Shown here: piece by piece, positions 44,511-54,370 of the stretch | How the letters are laid out: each line of letters begins with the position of its first letter | How positions within the stretch are numbered: position 1 is the stretch's first letter | Assembly: GCA_964653095.1 (NCBI GenBank) | Contig: CAZZEH010000017.1 | Coordinates: 1-64,000 of the forward strand | Length of the DNA stretch: 64,000 nucleotides | Reading direction: 5' to 3' | From: JAMLHH01 sp964653095 | GTDB taxonomy: Bacteria > Bacteroidota > Bacteroidia > Chitinophagales > JADIYW01 | The notes under the pieces: model-generated | Database searches by the model: none | Seen by the model: only the letters and a program-made list of their open reading frames with translations | Told to the model about the DNA's origin: nothing | Position numbers and translations under genes: made by a program

Positions 44511-46763
44511 TTACTGCACCATTACTTTTTTGGTCACAGACTCACTATCAACTTCCGCTCTGATGAGATAAACACCTTTGGCGAGACTTCCTAATTGCAG
44601 CGGTATCAGATTTTGAGAAGCTGCATATTGTTTGGCAAAGACTATTTTTCCACTGATGTCCATCACGCTGATTTGTACAGGAGAAAGACTTGCGCTGTTC
44701 AGTTCTACAGAAAAGTCACCTTTGGACGGATTGGGATAGACGGACAGGCTGATGTTGCCGATTCTTTGTTTGACGGAAGTAACGGTTCTAATATTGATTT
44801 CAGAAGCCGCTTCGTTGGTTGTAATCGGCAGGTTATAATCAAAATAGATATCTGCCTGATTTTTGATACTGTCACCAATCTGTAAATGATCTTTTAACTG
44901 TATGCTGAAAGCTACGTATCCGTGTTTGTTTGGTTCGGTAAAAGGTAACTGGATATCATTGAAGATAAACTGTACTTTGTTCCCTTTGCTGATTTGAGTA
45001 TGGCACTCGTGGGAGGCATCTGTAATGAGTAAAGTATTCACATCAAGAATAGTGGTGTCAATATAATCTGTCACGACTACATTTTCGGCAGGAGCCGTCC
45101 CGGTGTTCTCAAAACGAATCAGATAGTGGATAGGTTTGCCTACCAAATCCGGTGAGATAATGTCTCCTTCCAAACAGGTTTTGTCATTGGGGTCAAAGCT
45201 TCCTACGACGGTTTGATGAAGTGTAGCTATGTTGTCTTCGGGAGTCTCATCAGTTTGTGCGGTTATTTCGGCAGAAAACTCTAATACATCACCCACATGT
45301 ACTGCCGGGATATCTGCCGGAGCATTGGTATGCATCGTAATCAGGACAGAGCGACTTTCAAAAGGAGCGAGGTTATCAAAATCAAAAGTAAGTTGTCCGG
45401 TTGCTGAAAGGTCAGCAGTAGGTACAGAAGAAATTACTTTTGTTCTGTCACCGTCAAAGCTGAAAGTTGCTGAGCCGCTTTGAGTAGTGGTTCCCTGATT
45501 TTTATATACTAATTTATAAGTAGCATCTGAGAATCCCGGGCGTGCTGCTTTGACAGGAATAATGTTGACTGCTAAGTCATTAAAATCACCTTTTGGTGTG
45601 ATGCAGAATGTGGGGGTGGAGGGGCTTGGTAATGCAAAAACAATACTAGTCGGATTGACACTAAAATAGTTAGAGTAATCTAAAATTGGTTTAAGAATAT
45701 ATGAGATGTCATATAATTGAGTAGAAAAATTTCCATCAGTCCCTGTGATGATAACACCTGAATCATTCTGGTTGTAAAAGGAAATTCTAAGATTTGGAAA
45801 AGGGCTATCTAAACTATCGCAACCATCTTTGTTTTGGTCAAGTTTTACCTGTCCATTGAAGGTGTGAAAATTTCCAGTAGAATTATCACTACAGGTTGAA
45901 TTTATTACCACATCTGTATAGCCTGCATCACGAGCCAGTATTGTTAGCTTATTGATTTCTCCTGCATCAATACAAATGTATTTCAAATGAGGGACTGAAT
46001 TGAAGATGTTATAGTAAGTAGGAATGTCAGTATTATTTTTTAAGAACAAACTAGTTATTGGATTATTGAAGCAGGATAAATAAAATAGATTGCTTGATCT
46101 TCTAAGGTCTAATATGTTGATTTGATTATTATCACAATATATATCATCTATCTTTGTAAGATTGCTTAAGTCTAATTTCGTTATTTTATTGTAATTACAT
46201 GTGATATCTTCTAATTGATAAAGTTGACTGACATCTAATACTGTTATTTGATTGTTTCTGCAACCTAAAAATCTAAGTTTAGAAAGATGTTGAATATCTA
46301 ATATACTTATTTGGTTATAATTGCATTGTAAATTGTAAAGATTATGGTTGTTTGCAAGATTCAATGTGGTTAGTTGATTATTACTACAATCTAAAACTTC
46401 AAGTAATGGAAGGGAATCAACGTCTAATGTAGTTAATTCATTGAAACGGCAACTCAGATTAGTTAGTTTAGAAAGTTTGCTAATGTCCAAATTGGTTAGT
46501 TTATTATTGGAGCAATGAATAGATTGAAGATTTGTAAAGAAATTAATACCTGTTAGGTCAGAAATGTTTTTATCGCTAATGCTCAAGCCTTGTAAATCCA
46601 TAGCTTCAATTTGATCAATTTCTCCATCTCCATTCTTATCGACACCTATTGCAATCAAATGATTTTTAAAGTTGCTATCTGGAATATAGATGTTCTGAGC
46701 AGAAATTTTGGTAGCCATACTTCCCACGACCAGTACAAAAGTGAAGAGTAAAGATTTTTTCAT
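44511..46763 (-). CDS. Secreted leucine-rich-repeat protein, T9SS-sorted (copy 1)
   Basis: The 750-residue protein has a signal peptide (1-22), an EF-hand-like loop DKNGDGEI (42-49), about nine leucine-rich repeats of 21 residues (roughly 60-255; consensus L-x-C-x-x-N-x-I-x-x-L-D-L), a second calcium-type loop LDQNKDGCD (about 312), a DUF7619/DUF11-like stretch (about 395-660; FDPNDKTC, FENTGTAPAENVVV, FDYNLPITTNEA) and a type A T9SS sorting domain (YPNPSKGDF to the end). It is likely a surface or secreted adhesion or binding protein. Copy 2 lies 50 bases upstream on the same strand and differs mainly in the number of repeats. Confidence 0.88.
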   Translation of the reverse strand: MKKSLLFTFVLVVGSMATKISAQNIYIPDSNFKNHLIAIGVDKNGDGEIDQIEAMDLQGLSISDKNISDLTGINFFTNLQSIHCSNNKLTNLDISKLSKLTNLSCRFNELTTLDVDSLPLLEVLDCSNNQLTTLNLANNHNLYNLQCNYNQISILDIQHLSKLRFLGCRNNQITVLDVSQLYQLEDITCNYNKITKLDLSNLTKIDDIYCDNNQINILDLRRSSNLFYLSCFNNPITSLFLKNNTDIPTYYNIFNSVPHLKYICIDAGEINKLTILARDAGYTDVVINSTCSDNSTGNFHTFNGQVKLDQNKDGCDSLDSPFPNLRISFYNQNDSGVIITGTDGNFSTQLYDISYILKPILDYSNYFSVNPTSIVFALPSPSTPTFCITPKGDFNDLAVNIIPVKAARPGFSDATYKLVYKNQGTTTQSGSATFSFDGDRTKVISSVPTADLSATGQLTFDFDNLAPFESRSVLITMHTNAPADIPAVHVGDVLEFSAEITAQTDETPEDNIATLHQTVVGSFDPNDKTCLEGDIISPDLVGKPIHYLIRFENTGTAPAENVVVTDYIDTTILDVNTLLITDASHECHTQISKGNKVQFIFNDIQLPFTEPNKHGYVAFSIQLKDHLQIGDSIKNQADIYFDYNLPITTNEAASEINIRTVTSVKQRIGNISLSVYPNPSKGDFSVELNSASLSPVQISVMDISGKIVFAKQYAASQNLIPLQLGSLAKGVYLIRAEVDSESVTKKVMVQ
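44755..45095 (-). repeat. 341-bp tract identical to 47058-47398
   Basis: Reading both genes base by base I find no difference over these 341 bases, including synonymous sites, while flanking DNA differs at many positions. The tract encodes the end of the DUF7619-like domain and the start of the sorting domain. Confidence 0.85.
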
Positions 46764-46813
46764 GTCGTTTCTTTTAACTTGTTTGAAAGTTAAGAAGAAT
46801 ATGTTTTGATTAT

Positions 46814-48799
46814 TTACTGTATCACAATTTTCTTAGAAATAATTTCATTGCCCATCTCAACTCTGATGAGGTATGTACCCTGAGCTAATTGATTTAGTTG
46901 CAGCGGTATCAGATCTTGGAAAGCTGCATATTGCTTGGCAAAGACTATTTTTCCACTGATGTCCATCACGCTGATTTGCACAGGAGAAAGGCTTGCACTG
47001 TCCAGTTCTACAGAAAAGTCACCTTTGGACGGATTGGGATAGACCGACAGGCTGATATTGCCGATTCTTTGTTTGACGGAAGTAACGGTTCTAATATTGA
47101 TTTCAGAAGCCGCTTCGTTGGTTGTAATCGGCAGGTTATAATCAAAATAGATATCTGCCTGATTTTTGATACTGTCACCAATCTGTAAATGATCTTTTAA
47201 CTGTATGCTGAAAGCTACGTATCCGTGTTTGTTTGGTTCGGTAAAAGGTAACTGGATATCATTGAAGATAAACTGTACTTTGTTCCCTTTGCTGATTTGA
47301 GTATGGCACTCGTGGGAGGCATCTGTAATGAGTAAAGTATTCACATCAAGAATAGTGGTGTCAATATAATCTGTCACGACTACATTTTCGGCAGGAGCTG
47401 TTCCTGTGTTTTCAAAACGAATCAGATAATGGATGGGTTTGCCTACCAAATCCGGTGAGATAATGTCTCCTTGTAAACAGGTTTTGTCATTGGGGTCTAA
47501 ACTTCCCATAACGGTTTGATGAAGTGTGGCTATGTTGTCTTCGGGAGTTTCATCGTCTCGCCCAATTATTTCGGCAGAAAATTCTAATACATCACCCACA
47601 TATACCGCCGGGATATCTGTCGGTGCATTGGTACGCATTGTTATCAGAGCAGAGCGGCTTTTAAAAGGAGCGAGATTAACAAAATCAAAAGTGAGTTGTC
47701 CGGCTTCTGAAAGGTCAGCAACAGGTGCGGAAGATATTACTTTTGTTCTGTCACCGTCAAAGCTGAAAGTTGCTGAGCCGCTTTGAGTAGTAGTGCCCTG
47801 ATTTTTATAAACTAATTTATAAGTAGCATCTGAGAATCCCGGGCGAGCAGGCCTGACAGGAATGAGGCTGACTGCCAAGTCGTTAAAGTTACCTTTTGGT
47901 GTGATGCAGAATGCCGGATGGACAGAGTCTCCCAAAACATATACAACACTTTCAGGACTAACAAAGTAATAGTCCAGGTCTTCTAAAACAGGTTCAAATT
48001 TGGTAATATTAGATTTTAAACTGACAGAAAAACTCCCGTCCATTCCCGAAAATACATACCCACTATCAATTTCATTAGTAACAAAGACTTTGAGGAAAGG
48101 GTAAGGTCTATCAGACTCGTCACAACCATCATTGTTTAGGTCTAACTTTATTTCACCTTCTATTGTGCTGAATGCTCCGTCAAGAGTGGCACCGCACAAG
48201 GAGTTAATAATTACATGAGACTGTGCAATTTCTGCCAAATCCTCAATATCTTCTTCATCCGCACAAATGTATTTTAAAGTCATGTAAAGGCTTATACGAT
48301 TTTTTTCATAGTTGTCTTTAATTCCGTTTTTTAAATATAAGATTACTATAGGATTCCTGACTATATTCAACTCCTTAAGTACTTTAGTGCTGCTAAGATC
48401 TAAACTGGTTAATTGATTCCCGCTACAGTCTAAAGAAATTAGATTGGTCAATTTACTTACATCTAAATTTGTCAGTCTGTTAAGACTGATTTTTAGACTT
48501 GTCAATTTGATCAAATTGCTTAAATCGACTTCGTTTATTTTATTCCAGCCACAGTCCAAAGTATTTAAATTGGTAAAGTATTCAATGCCTTTAATGCTGC
48601 TGATGCTTTTTTCTCTTATAGTCAAAGTGGCCACTTCCAAAGCTTCACTTTCCTGAATTTCACCATCACCATTTTTATCGACACCTGCTTCGATTAAAGC
48701 ATTTTTGAAATTGCTATCTGGAATATCAATGATTTGTGCGGATGCAAATTGACCTGCTGTTATCGCAGTTAGTAGAGTAAGTAAAAATTTTTTCATCAT
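46814..48799 (-). CDS. Secreted leucine-rich-repeat protein, T9SS-sorted (copy 2)
   Basis: The 661-residue paralogue of the next gene has a signal peptide (1-21), the same EF-hand-like loop DKNGDGEI (about 41-48), only three or four leucine-rich repeats (60-150), the calcium-type loop LDLNNDGCD, the DUF7619-like domain and a type A T9SS sorting domain (ending KKIVIQ). From residue 300 on it is almost identical to copy 1. The shorter repeat array is the main difference. The two genes were formed by tandem duplication; a 50-base gap suggests co-transcription from upstream of this gene. Confidence 0.88.
   Translation of the reverse strand: MMKKFLLTLLTAITAGQFASAQIIDIPDSNFKNALIEAGVDKNGDGEIQESEALEVATLTIREKSISSIKGIEYFTNLNTLDCGWNKINEVDLSNLIKLTSLKISLNRLTNLDVSKLTNLISLDCSGNQLTSLDLSSTKVLKELNIVRNPIVILYLKNGIKDNYEKNRISLYMTLKYICADEEDIEDLAEIAQSHVIINSLCGATLDGAFSTIEGEIKLDLNNDGCDESDRPYPFLKVFVTNEIDSGYVFSGMDGSFSVSLKSNITKFEPVLEDLDYYFVSPESVVYVLGDSVHPAFCITPKGNFNDLAVSLIPVRPARPGFSDATYKLVYKNQGTTTQSGSATFSFDGDRTKVISSAPVADLSEAGQLTFDFVNLAPFKSRSALITMRTNAPTDIPAVYVGDVLEFSAEIIGRDDETPEDNIATLHQTVMGSLDPNDKTCLQGDIISPDLVGKPIHYLIRFENTGTAPAENVVVTDYIDTTILDVNTLLITDASHECHTQISKGNKVQFIFNDIQLPFTEPNKHGYVAFSIQLKDHLQIGDSIKNQADIYFDYNLPITTNEAASEINIRTVTSVKQRIGNISLSVYPNPSKGDFSVELDSASLSPVQISVMDISGKIVFAKQYAAFQDLIPLQLNQLAQGTYLIRVEMGNEIISKKIVIQ
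47058..47398 (-). repeat. 341-bp tract identical to 44755-45095
   Basis: This is the partner of the tract in copy 1, offset by 2,303 bases. The boundaries are sharp: GATGTTG against GATATTG on one side and GAGCC against GAGCT on the other. Confidence 0.85.
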
Positions 48800-49082
48800 T
48801 GAGTTTGTTTTAATTGAGTCATTCCAAATTTGCGTCTTACTCTGTTTCTATCCATCTTTTTAAGTGGAAAATGAGATTAAAAGCGAGCTTTAGGCAAAGC
48901 TAAAAGTAATATTTATATAAAAAAAACATTTTTACAATATACCTGCTTTATCTCAGATGGCGTTGCCTTTAAAATCTGCAATTCTGTCAGTTAACCTTAT
49001 GTTGGTATTTATTTTGACGAGAATTGGCAACAAAGCATTAATTTTACAGCTTGTTAAAGCTTGAAGCAAAAGAATAATTTAG

Positions 49083-52000
49083 ATGTTAGACATATTCGCA
49101 AAAGGAATTGCCAAAATTTTTGGCAGTAAGTCATCGAGAGATATAAAAGAGGTCATGCCAATCGTAGAACTTATCAATGGGCATTTCGAATCTTACCAAT
49201 CACTTACCAATGATCAGTTAAGGAATAAAACTCAGGAATTTAAAGATAAAATACAGCAGTATTTATCAGATATCAACAGCAAAATAGATGAACTTCGGGA
49301 AGTAGCAGAACGCGATGAAACGGATTTGGAGGAAAAGGATTCACTCTTTAAAGAGATTGATGATTTATCCAAAGAAAGAGACCAGGCGACAGAGGAAATT
49401 TTAAATGAGATTTTACCGGAAGCTTTTGCCGTGGTAAAAGAAACAGCCCGTCGCTTTAAAGAAAATGAACAGGTTGCTGCGACTGCTACTCAGTTGGATA
49501 AAGATTTGTCCGTAAAATATAACTACCTAAAAATAGATGGTAATCAGGTTGTCTATGACACCACTTGGAATGTGGCAGGTACCGACATTCGCTGGGCAAT
49601 GGTGCATTACGATGTACAATTGATAGGGGGTGTCATACTGCACAGAGGCAAAATAGCAGAGATGGCTACCGGTGAAGGTAAAACCTTAGTTGCTACGCTG
49701 CCTTCTTATCTGAATGCATTAGCAGGATTTGGTGTGCATATCGTGACCGTGAACGACTATCTTGCCAAACGGGACTCGGAGTGGATGAACCCAATTTTTA
49801 ATTTTCTGGGTCTTACCATTGACTGTATTGACAAACATCAGCCTCATTCGGAAGGCAGAAAAAATGCATATCTCGCGGATGTAACTTACGGTACTAACAA
49901 CGAGTTCGGATTTGACTATTTGAGAGATAATATGTCGAGAAGTGTGGAAGAGCAGGTGCAGCGCAAACATCATTATGCCATGGTGGACGAAGTGGACTCC
50001 GTATTGATTGACGATGCCCGTACTCCATTAATTATCAGCGGCCCTGTACCCAAAGGCGATGAGCAGGAATTTGATACACTAAAACCCCGAATAGAACGTC
50101 TGGTGGAAACGCAAAGAAAGACCACTCGGAAATTTTTGCAAGATGCTAAAAAGCTTATTTCGGAAGGAGATACCGGACCATTGGAAGGAGGGGGCGGATT
50201 GGCCTTACTGCGTGCTCACAGAGGCTTCCCCAAAAGTAACTCTCTGATAAAGTTTTTGAGTGAACCGGGTATTCGCCAGGTGTTGACGAAAACAGAAAAT
50301 TATTATTTGCAGGATCAGCAGAAAGAAATGCCTAAGTGTGATGCAGAGCTGTATTTTGTAATTGATGAGAAGAACAATCAAATCGACCTGACAGATAAAG
50401 GACTGGACTTAATTACAAAGAGTTCGGAAGAGGAAGACTTTTTTATCTTGCCTGATTTGGGCAGTCTGCTTGCGGATGTGGACAACGGAGATTTGGCTCT
50501 TGAAGAAAAACAGAATAAAAAAGATGAAATCATTAAAGATTTCTCTATAAAATCAGAAAGACTGCACACAGTCAATCAGTTGCTGAAAGCTTATTCACTT
50601 TTTGAAAAAGATGTGGAATATGTAGTCATCGACAATAAAGTTAAAATTGTGGATGAACAGACGGGAAGAATTATGGAGGGCAGAAGATATTCAGACGGAC
50701 TGCATCAGGCGATAGAAGCCAAAGAAAATGTCAAGATTGAAGCGGCCACTCAAACCTTTGCGACTATCACCCTGCAGAATTTTTTCAGGATGTATCACAA
50801 ACTGGCAGGTATGACCGGTACAGCCGAAACAGAAGCAGCCGAATTTTGGACGATTTACAAGTTAGACACAGTAATTATTCCTACCAACCGACCTATTATT
50901 CGGGATGATGCGGAAGATTTAATCTATAAGACCAAACGCGAAAAGTATAATGCAATTATAGAGAAAGTAGATGAACTCAGACAGGCAGGGAGACCGGTTT
51001 TAGTTGGTACTACCAATGTGGAAGTGTCTGAATTGCTGAGCAAACTGCTGACCATGCGGAAGATACCTCACAATGTGCTGAACGCCAAACAACACGATCG
51101 GGAGGCCGAAATTGTCGCGGAAGCAGGTTTGAATGGCAATGTGACTATTGCGACCAACATGGCGGGGCGTGGTACGGATATCAAACTTGGCCCGGGTGTG
51201 GTAGAACTGGGCGGTTTGGCCATTATAGGTTCTGAACGGCACGATTCGAGACGTGTGGACAGACAGTTGAGAGGTCGTGCAGGCCGTCAGGGTGACCCGG
51301 GAAGTTCTCAGTTTTACGTATCTCTCGAAGATGATTTGATGCGTCTGTTCGGTTCCGAAAGATTAGCTAAAATTATGGACCGAATGGGGTACAAAGACGG
51401 CGAGGTAATCCAACACTCTATGGTGACGAAATCTATTGAAAGAGCACAGAAGAAAGTAGAAGAAAATAACTTCGGTATTCGTAAGAGGTTGCTTGAATAC
51501 GACGACGTCATGAATTCCCAAAGAGAAGTCGTGTACAAAAGAAGACAGAATGCTCTGAAAGGTGAACGGGTCTCGTATGACATTGACAGTATGATATTTG
51601 ACCTGTGTTTTGATGTGGCAGAATCTGCCAAAGTAAGCAACGACCCTGAAATACTGAAGATGGACGGGTACAGATTTCTTGGAGCGGAGCTTAATTTTGA
51701 CAAAGAAGAAATTATAAAAACTTCTGTGGAGGATTTAGCCAACAGGATTTATGACTTATCAGAATCAGGATTTGCCCGGAGGATGCAGGCCGTACGCACA
51801 CAAAGCCTTCCGGTGCTTAAACAGGTTTTGGAAAACAGAGGTCATCAGATACAAAATATTGTTATTCCGTTTTCTGACGGTACCCGTACGCTAAACGTGG
51901 TGGCAGACCTTAAAAAGGCGGTAGAAACTGAAAGCAGGGAAGTCATTAAAATCTTACAACAGAGAATTGTACTCCATTTCATAGATCAGTTTTGGAAAGA

Positions 52001-52403
52001 ACATCTTAGGAAAATGGACGATTTGAGACAATCCGTCCAGATGGCTGTACACGAGCAGAAAGACCCGCTTTTGATTTATAAGTTTGAGGCATTTAAAATC
52101 TTCAAGTCAATGCTTAGAGAAATTAATGAGAATGTGATTTCATTTATTGTCAAGGCAGAACTTCCGGCACCAAGTGAAGAAGAACTTCGAATGGCTCAGG
52201 AACGTGCGAGAATGGAGACTCAGCAAAGAACCAAAACCATTGAAAGCCGCGGGGGTGAAGATACAGCAGCAAGGGAGGCCGGGGAATCTGTAAGCACTCC
52301 TCAAAAACAACAGCCTGTCGTCAAAGAAGCTAAGGTAGGCAGGAATGATCCATGTCCTTGCGGCAGCGGAAAGAAATTCAAACATTGTCATGGCAGAGGT
52401 TAA
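49083..52403 (+). CDS. secA: Preprotein translocase ATPase SecA (extended form)
   Basis: SecA drives proteins through SecYEG. This 1106-residue form is about 200 longer than the Escherichia coli protein. Walker A is MATGEGKTL (from about 194), the DEAD-box equivalent is DEVD near 301, and the second ATPase half shows TNMAGRGTDI and QLRGRAGRQGDPG. Extra sequence is visible around residues 25-110 (charged, helical) and around 330-420 plus 450-490, inside or next to the preprotein-crosslinking domain. The C-terminus ends in the zinc motif CPCGSGKKFKHC that binds SecB and ribosomes. I recall such long SecA in other Bacteroidota. It is followed after one base by the SPOR gene. Confidence 0.97.
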   Translation: MLDIFAKGIAKIFGSKSSRDIKEVMPIVELINGHFESYQSLTNDQLRNKTQEFKDKIQQYLSDINSKIDELREVAERDETDLEEKDSLFKEIDDLSKERDQATEEILNEILPEAFAVVKETARRFKENEQVAATATQLDKDLSVKYNYLKIDGNQVVYDTTWNVAGTDIRWAMVHYDVQLIGGVILHRGKIAEMATGEGKTLVATLPSYLNALAGFGVHIVTVNDYLAKRDSEWMNPIFNFLGLTIDCIDKHQPHSEGRKNAYLADVTYGTNNEFGFDYLRDNMSRSVEEQVQRKHHYAMVDEVDSVLIDDARTPLIISGPVPKGDEQEFDTLKPRIERLVETQRKTTRKFLQDAKKLISEGDTGPLEGGGGLALLRAHRGFPKSNSLIKFLSEPGIRQVLTKTENYYLQDQQKEMPKCDAELYFVIDEKNNQIDLTDKGLDLITKSSEEEDFFILPDLGSLLADVDNGDLALEEKQNKKDEIIKDFSIKSERLHTVNQLLKAYSLFEKDVEYVVIDNKVKIVDEQTGRIMEGRRYSDGLHQAIEAKENVKIEAATQTFATITLQNFFRMYHKLAGMTGTAETEAAEFWTIYKLDTVIIPTNRPIIRDDAEDLIYKTKREKYNAIIEKVDELRQAGRPVLVGTTNVEVSELLSKLLTMRKIPHNVLNAKQHDREAEIVAEAGLNGNVTIATNMAGRGTDIKLGPGVVELGGLAIIGSERHDSRRVDRQLRGRAGRQGDPGSSQFYVSLEDDLMRLFGSERLAKIMDRMGYKDGEVIQHSMVTKSIERAQKKVEENNFGIRKRLLEYDDVMNSQREVVYKRRQNALKGERVSYDIDSMIFDLCFDVAESAKVSNDPEILKMDGYRFLGAELNFDKEEIIKTSVEDLANRIYDLSESGFARRMQAVRTQSLPVLKQVLENRGHQIQNIVIPFSDGTRTLNVVADLKKAVETESREVIKILQQRIVLHFIDQFWKEHLRKMDDLRQSVQMAVHEQKDPLLIYKFEAFKIFKSMLREINENVISFIVKAELPAPSEEELRMAQERARMETQQRTKTIESRGGEDTAAREAGESVSTPQKQQPVVKEAKVGRNDPCPCGSGKKFKHCHGRG

Positions 52404-52404
52404 T

Positions 52405-52794
52405 ATGAAAAAGATATTTCTTCTTTTAACTGTTTCTTTTTTTCTTTCTGATTTCAATATTCAGGGACAGGAATCTTTGCAGTCAGGTAATGCATTGATT
52501 TTTAAAGACCCGAGAATCGATTATTTGCAGAAAGTATATGCGGAGAAAAATAAAATCAGAGTTGAAATCAAATCTATTTTCCGAATTCAGATAATCGCTT
52601 CAAAATCAAGATCTGAGGTAAATGACATTAAAGCTAAATTTTCATCTAAATATCCTGAAATTCCGGTGTTTGTCAATTTCTCGCCACCTACATTTAGGTT
52701 GAGAGCAGGAAATTTTATCAGCAGAGAAGATGCGCAAACGTTTTTAACTGAAATCAGAAAAAGCTACCCTGCGAGCTTTATTGTAGAAAGATAA
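52405..52794 (+). CDS. Exported SPOR-domain protein
   Basis: The 129-residue protein starts at 52405, one base after the secA stop; upstream in-frame starts within secA would place extra residues before the clear signal peptide MKKIFLLLTVSFFLS, so they are rejected. Residues 60-129 form a SPOR-like domain (FRIQIIASKSRSEVNDIK to the RAGNF and FLTEIRKSYP segments), which binds denuded peptidoglycan glycans at the division site or elsewhere in the wall. It is likely periplasmic and co-transcribed with secA. Confidence 0.82.
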   Translation: MKKIFLLLTVSFFLSDFNIQGQESLQSGNALIFKDPRIDYLQKVYAEKNKIRVEIKSIFRIQIIASKSRSEVNDIKAKFSSKYPEIPVFVNFSPPTFRLRAGNFISREDAQTFLTEIRKSYPASFIVER

Positions 52795-52816
52795 TTTTTT
52801 CAATTCTTTCTTAAAA

Positions 52817-53824
52817 CTACAGCTTAGTTAAAAACTCCAAAGTATCCACTCCGTCGGCATAGTCCGTTAAAGCCGGCTGCTGTACTTCACCCAAAGAAGC
52901 ATTCCTTTCAAAATCTTTAAAATTGAGTACGCATTGTATCTGGTCTTCCTGATTATTCAGCCATGTTTTGACTTCTTCAAGCGACTCATAATAGGCCAAA
53001 TTGACACATGAAATAGGAGAGGAGAGTGATAAATGATCTGCCATGTTTACAAAGTCACAGTCCACAATAGGCGTACCGTTCATCAGATAGATGGTCCGAT
53101 GATAGTCCAAATTGTTTTTGTAGGAGTGAAATTGCATGAGTTCCGAAAACGGTTCCCATGCCTGAAGTAAAGCGTCGAAACGATAATTTTTAGGCAGCCA
53201 GATTAAAGAGACGTTTCTGCATCCTAAACCAAAATATTCAAATACATCTTTACCGAGGCCGAGTAATTCATCCCGGCTTTCTTTTCCGGTCAAAACAGCC
53301 ACAGAATGCCTGTTTTTTCGGATGATATGCGGTTTCTTGCTAAAATAGTATTCAAAATATCTTCCGCTGTTATTACTGCCTGTGGCTATCACCGCATCCT
53401 GATGGTTCCATTTTGTATTGATTTGGATAAATTCAGACCATTGAGGATTTATTTCAATTAATTGATTTAATAAATGGGTGGGTAAAATCTCATCTTTTTC
53501 AGAGGTTTTTAAAAGTAATACATGTCCGCTAATCAAGACACTGAGAATGTCGTGGAATGAAACTAAAGGAATATTCCCGGCGGCTATAATGCCTACTTTT
53601 TTGGACTGAATATTCTCCCAATTGTACCCGGATATCCAAGAAGTCAGTTTTTCAGAGCGGAGCATTTCTGTTTCAATGGCTTTTAACGCTTTATAGCAAT
53701 TTTCCTGTGTAAACCAGTGATTTTTAATTCCTGCCAGTCTGACTGCCTGTTTTAATGATTCCGGATTGTCTGAGATATATTGTCCAAGCTGTATAAAATC
53801 CTCAATTCTATTTTGCAGTTCCAT
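52817..53824 (-). CDS. Acyl-CoA reductase (LuxC family)
   Basis: The 335-residue protein belongs to the LuxC-type acyl-CoA reductase group related to aldehyde dehydrogenases. A nucleotide-binding-like stretch (GIIAAGNIPLVSFHD) lies near residue 76, a serine/asparagine loop (ATGSNNSGRYFEYYF) near 146, and the catalytic cysteine is probably in LGLGKDVFEYFGLGCRNVSLIWLP near 200. The product would be an aldehyde from fatty acyl-CoA or acyl-ACP. No luxD/luxE partner is here. It is divergent from the ferredoxin gene over 55 bases, an arrangement I recall from other Bacteroidota; the ferredoxin might serve as redox partner, which is inference. Confidence 0.85.
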   Translation of the reverse strand: MELQNRIEDFIQLGQYISDNPESLKQAVRLAGIKNHWFTQENCYKALKAIETEMLRSEKLTSWISGYNWENIQSKKVGIIAAGNIPLVSFHDILSVLISGHVLLLKTSEKDEILPTHLLNQLIEINPQWSEFIQINTKWNHQDAVIATGSNNSGRYFEYYFSKKPHIIRKNRHSVAVLTGKESRDELLGLGKDVFEYFGLGCRNVSLIWLPKNYRFDALLQAWEPFSELMQFHSYKNNLDYHRTIYLMNGTPIVDCDFVNMADHLSLSSPISCVNLAYYESLEEVKTWLNNQEDQIQCVLNFKDFERNASLGEVQQPALTDYADGVDTLEFLTKL

Positions 53825-53845
53825 AAATAAACCCTGTTTGTTTCG

Positions 53846-53853
53846 TATATTTG
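53846..53853 (+). promoter_or_regulatory. Candidate -7 box of the ferredoxin gene
   Basis: TATATTTG matches TAnnTTTG and lies 26 bases before the ferredoxin start. No -33 partner at the standard distance. Confidence 0.35.
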
Positions 53854-53879
53854 TTTTGCGTTACAAAAGTAGGAAGTTA

Positions 53880-54226
53880 TGGCAATAATGATAACAGATG
53901 AGTGTATTAACTGTGGCGCTTGCGAGCCTGAATGCCCCAACAACGCTATATATGAGGGCGGAATGGAATGGGCAATGTCAGATGGGACAGGTGTGAAAGG
54001 TTCATATACTCTGATGGACGGGACTGTAATAGATGTAGATGAAAAACAGAGAGCAATCTCGGACGAAATATATTATATCGTACCGGATAAGTGTACGGAA
54101 TGTGTGGGCTTTCACGAGGAGCCTCAGTGTGCAGCGGTCTGCCCGGTAGATTGTTGTGTACCGGATCCGGATGTAGTGGAATCAGAAGAAGAACTTTTGG
54201 CCAAAAAAGCCAAGTTGCACGTATAA
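53880..54226 (+). CDS. 4Fe-4S dicluster ferredoxin
   Basis: The 115-residue electron carrier (first codon at 53880) has the first cluster motif CINCGACEPECP at residues 9-20 and the second CTEC...CAAVCPVDCC near 71-90, with an insertion of about eight residues between the second and third Cys as in Chromatium-type ferredoxins. A glycine/aspartate-rich loop of about 40 residues separates the halves. The acidic C-terminal tail ends KLHV. It is soluble and probably serves reductases; its partner is unknown. It is divergently transcribed from the acyl-CoA reductase gene. Confidence 0.92.
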
Positions 54227-54370
54227 TTCAATAGATATCTAATACATCAGGTCTCTTTTAATACATGTCCAAGCTGTCTAAAAAAAAAGAATTGGGCTAA
54301 AACGCAGAACCTGTAATATTTTTTTTACAAATGCTTTCTGAAACAATATTCAGATTAAGGATTGATACTT

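Noticed and set aside
44511..48799. Internalin-like virulence genes
   Set aside because: Only the LRR pattern is shared; domain order, EF-hand-like loops and T9SS sorting domains indicate Bacteroidota secreted proteins of unknown ligand.
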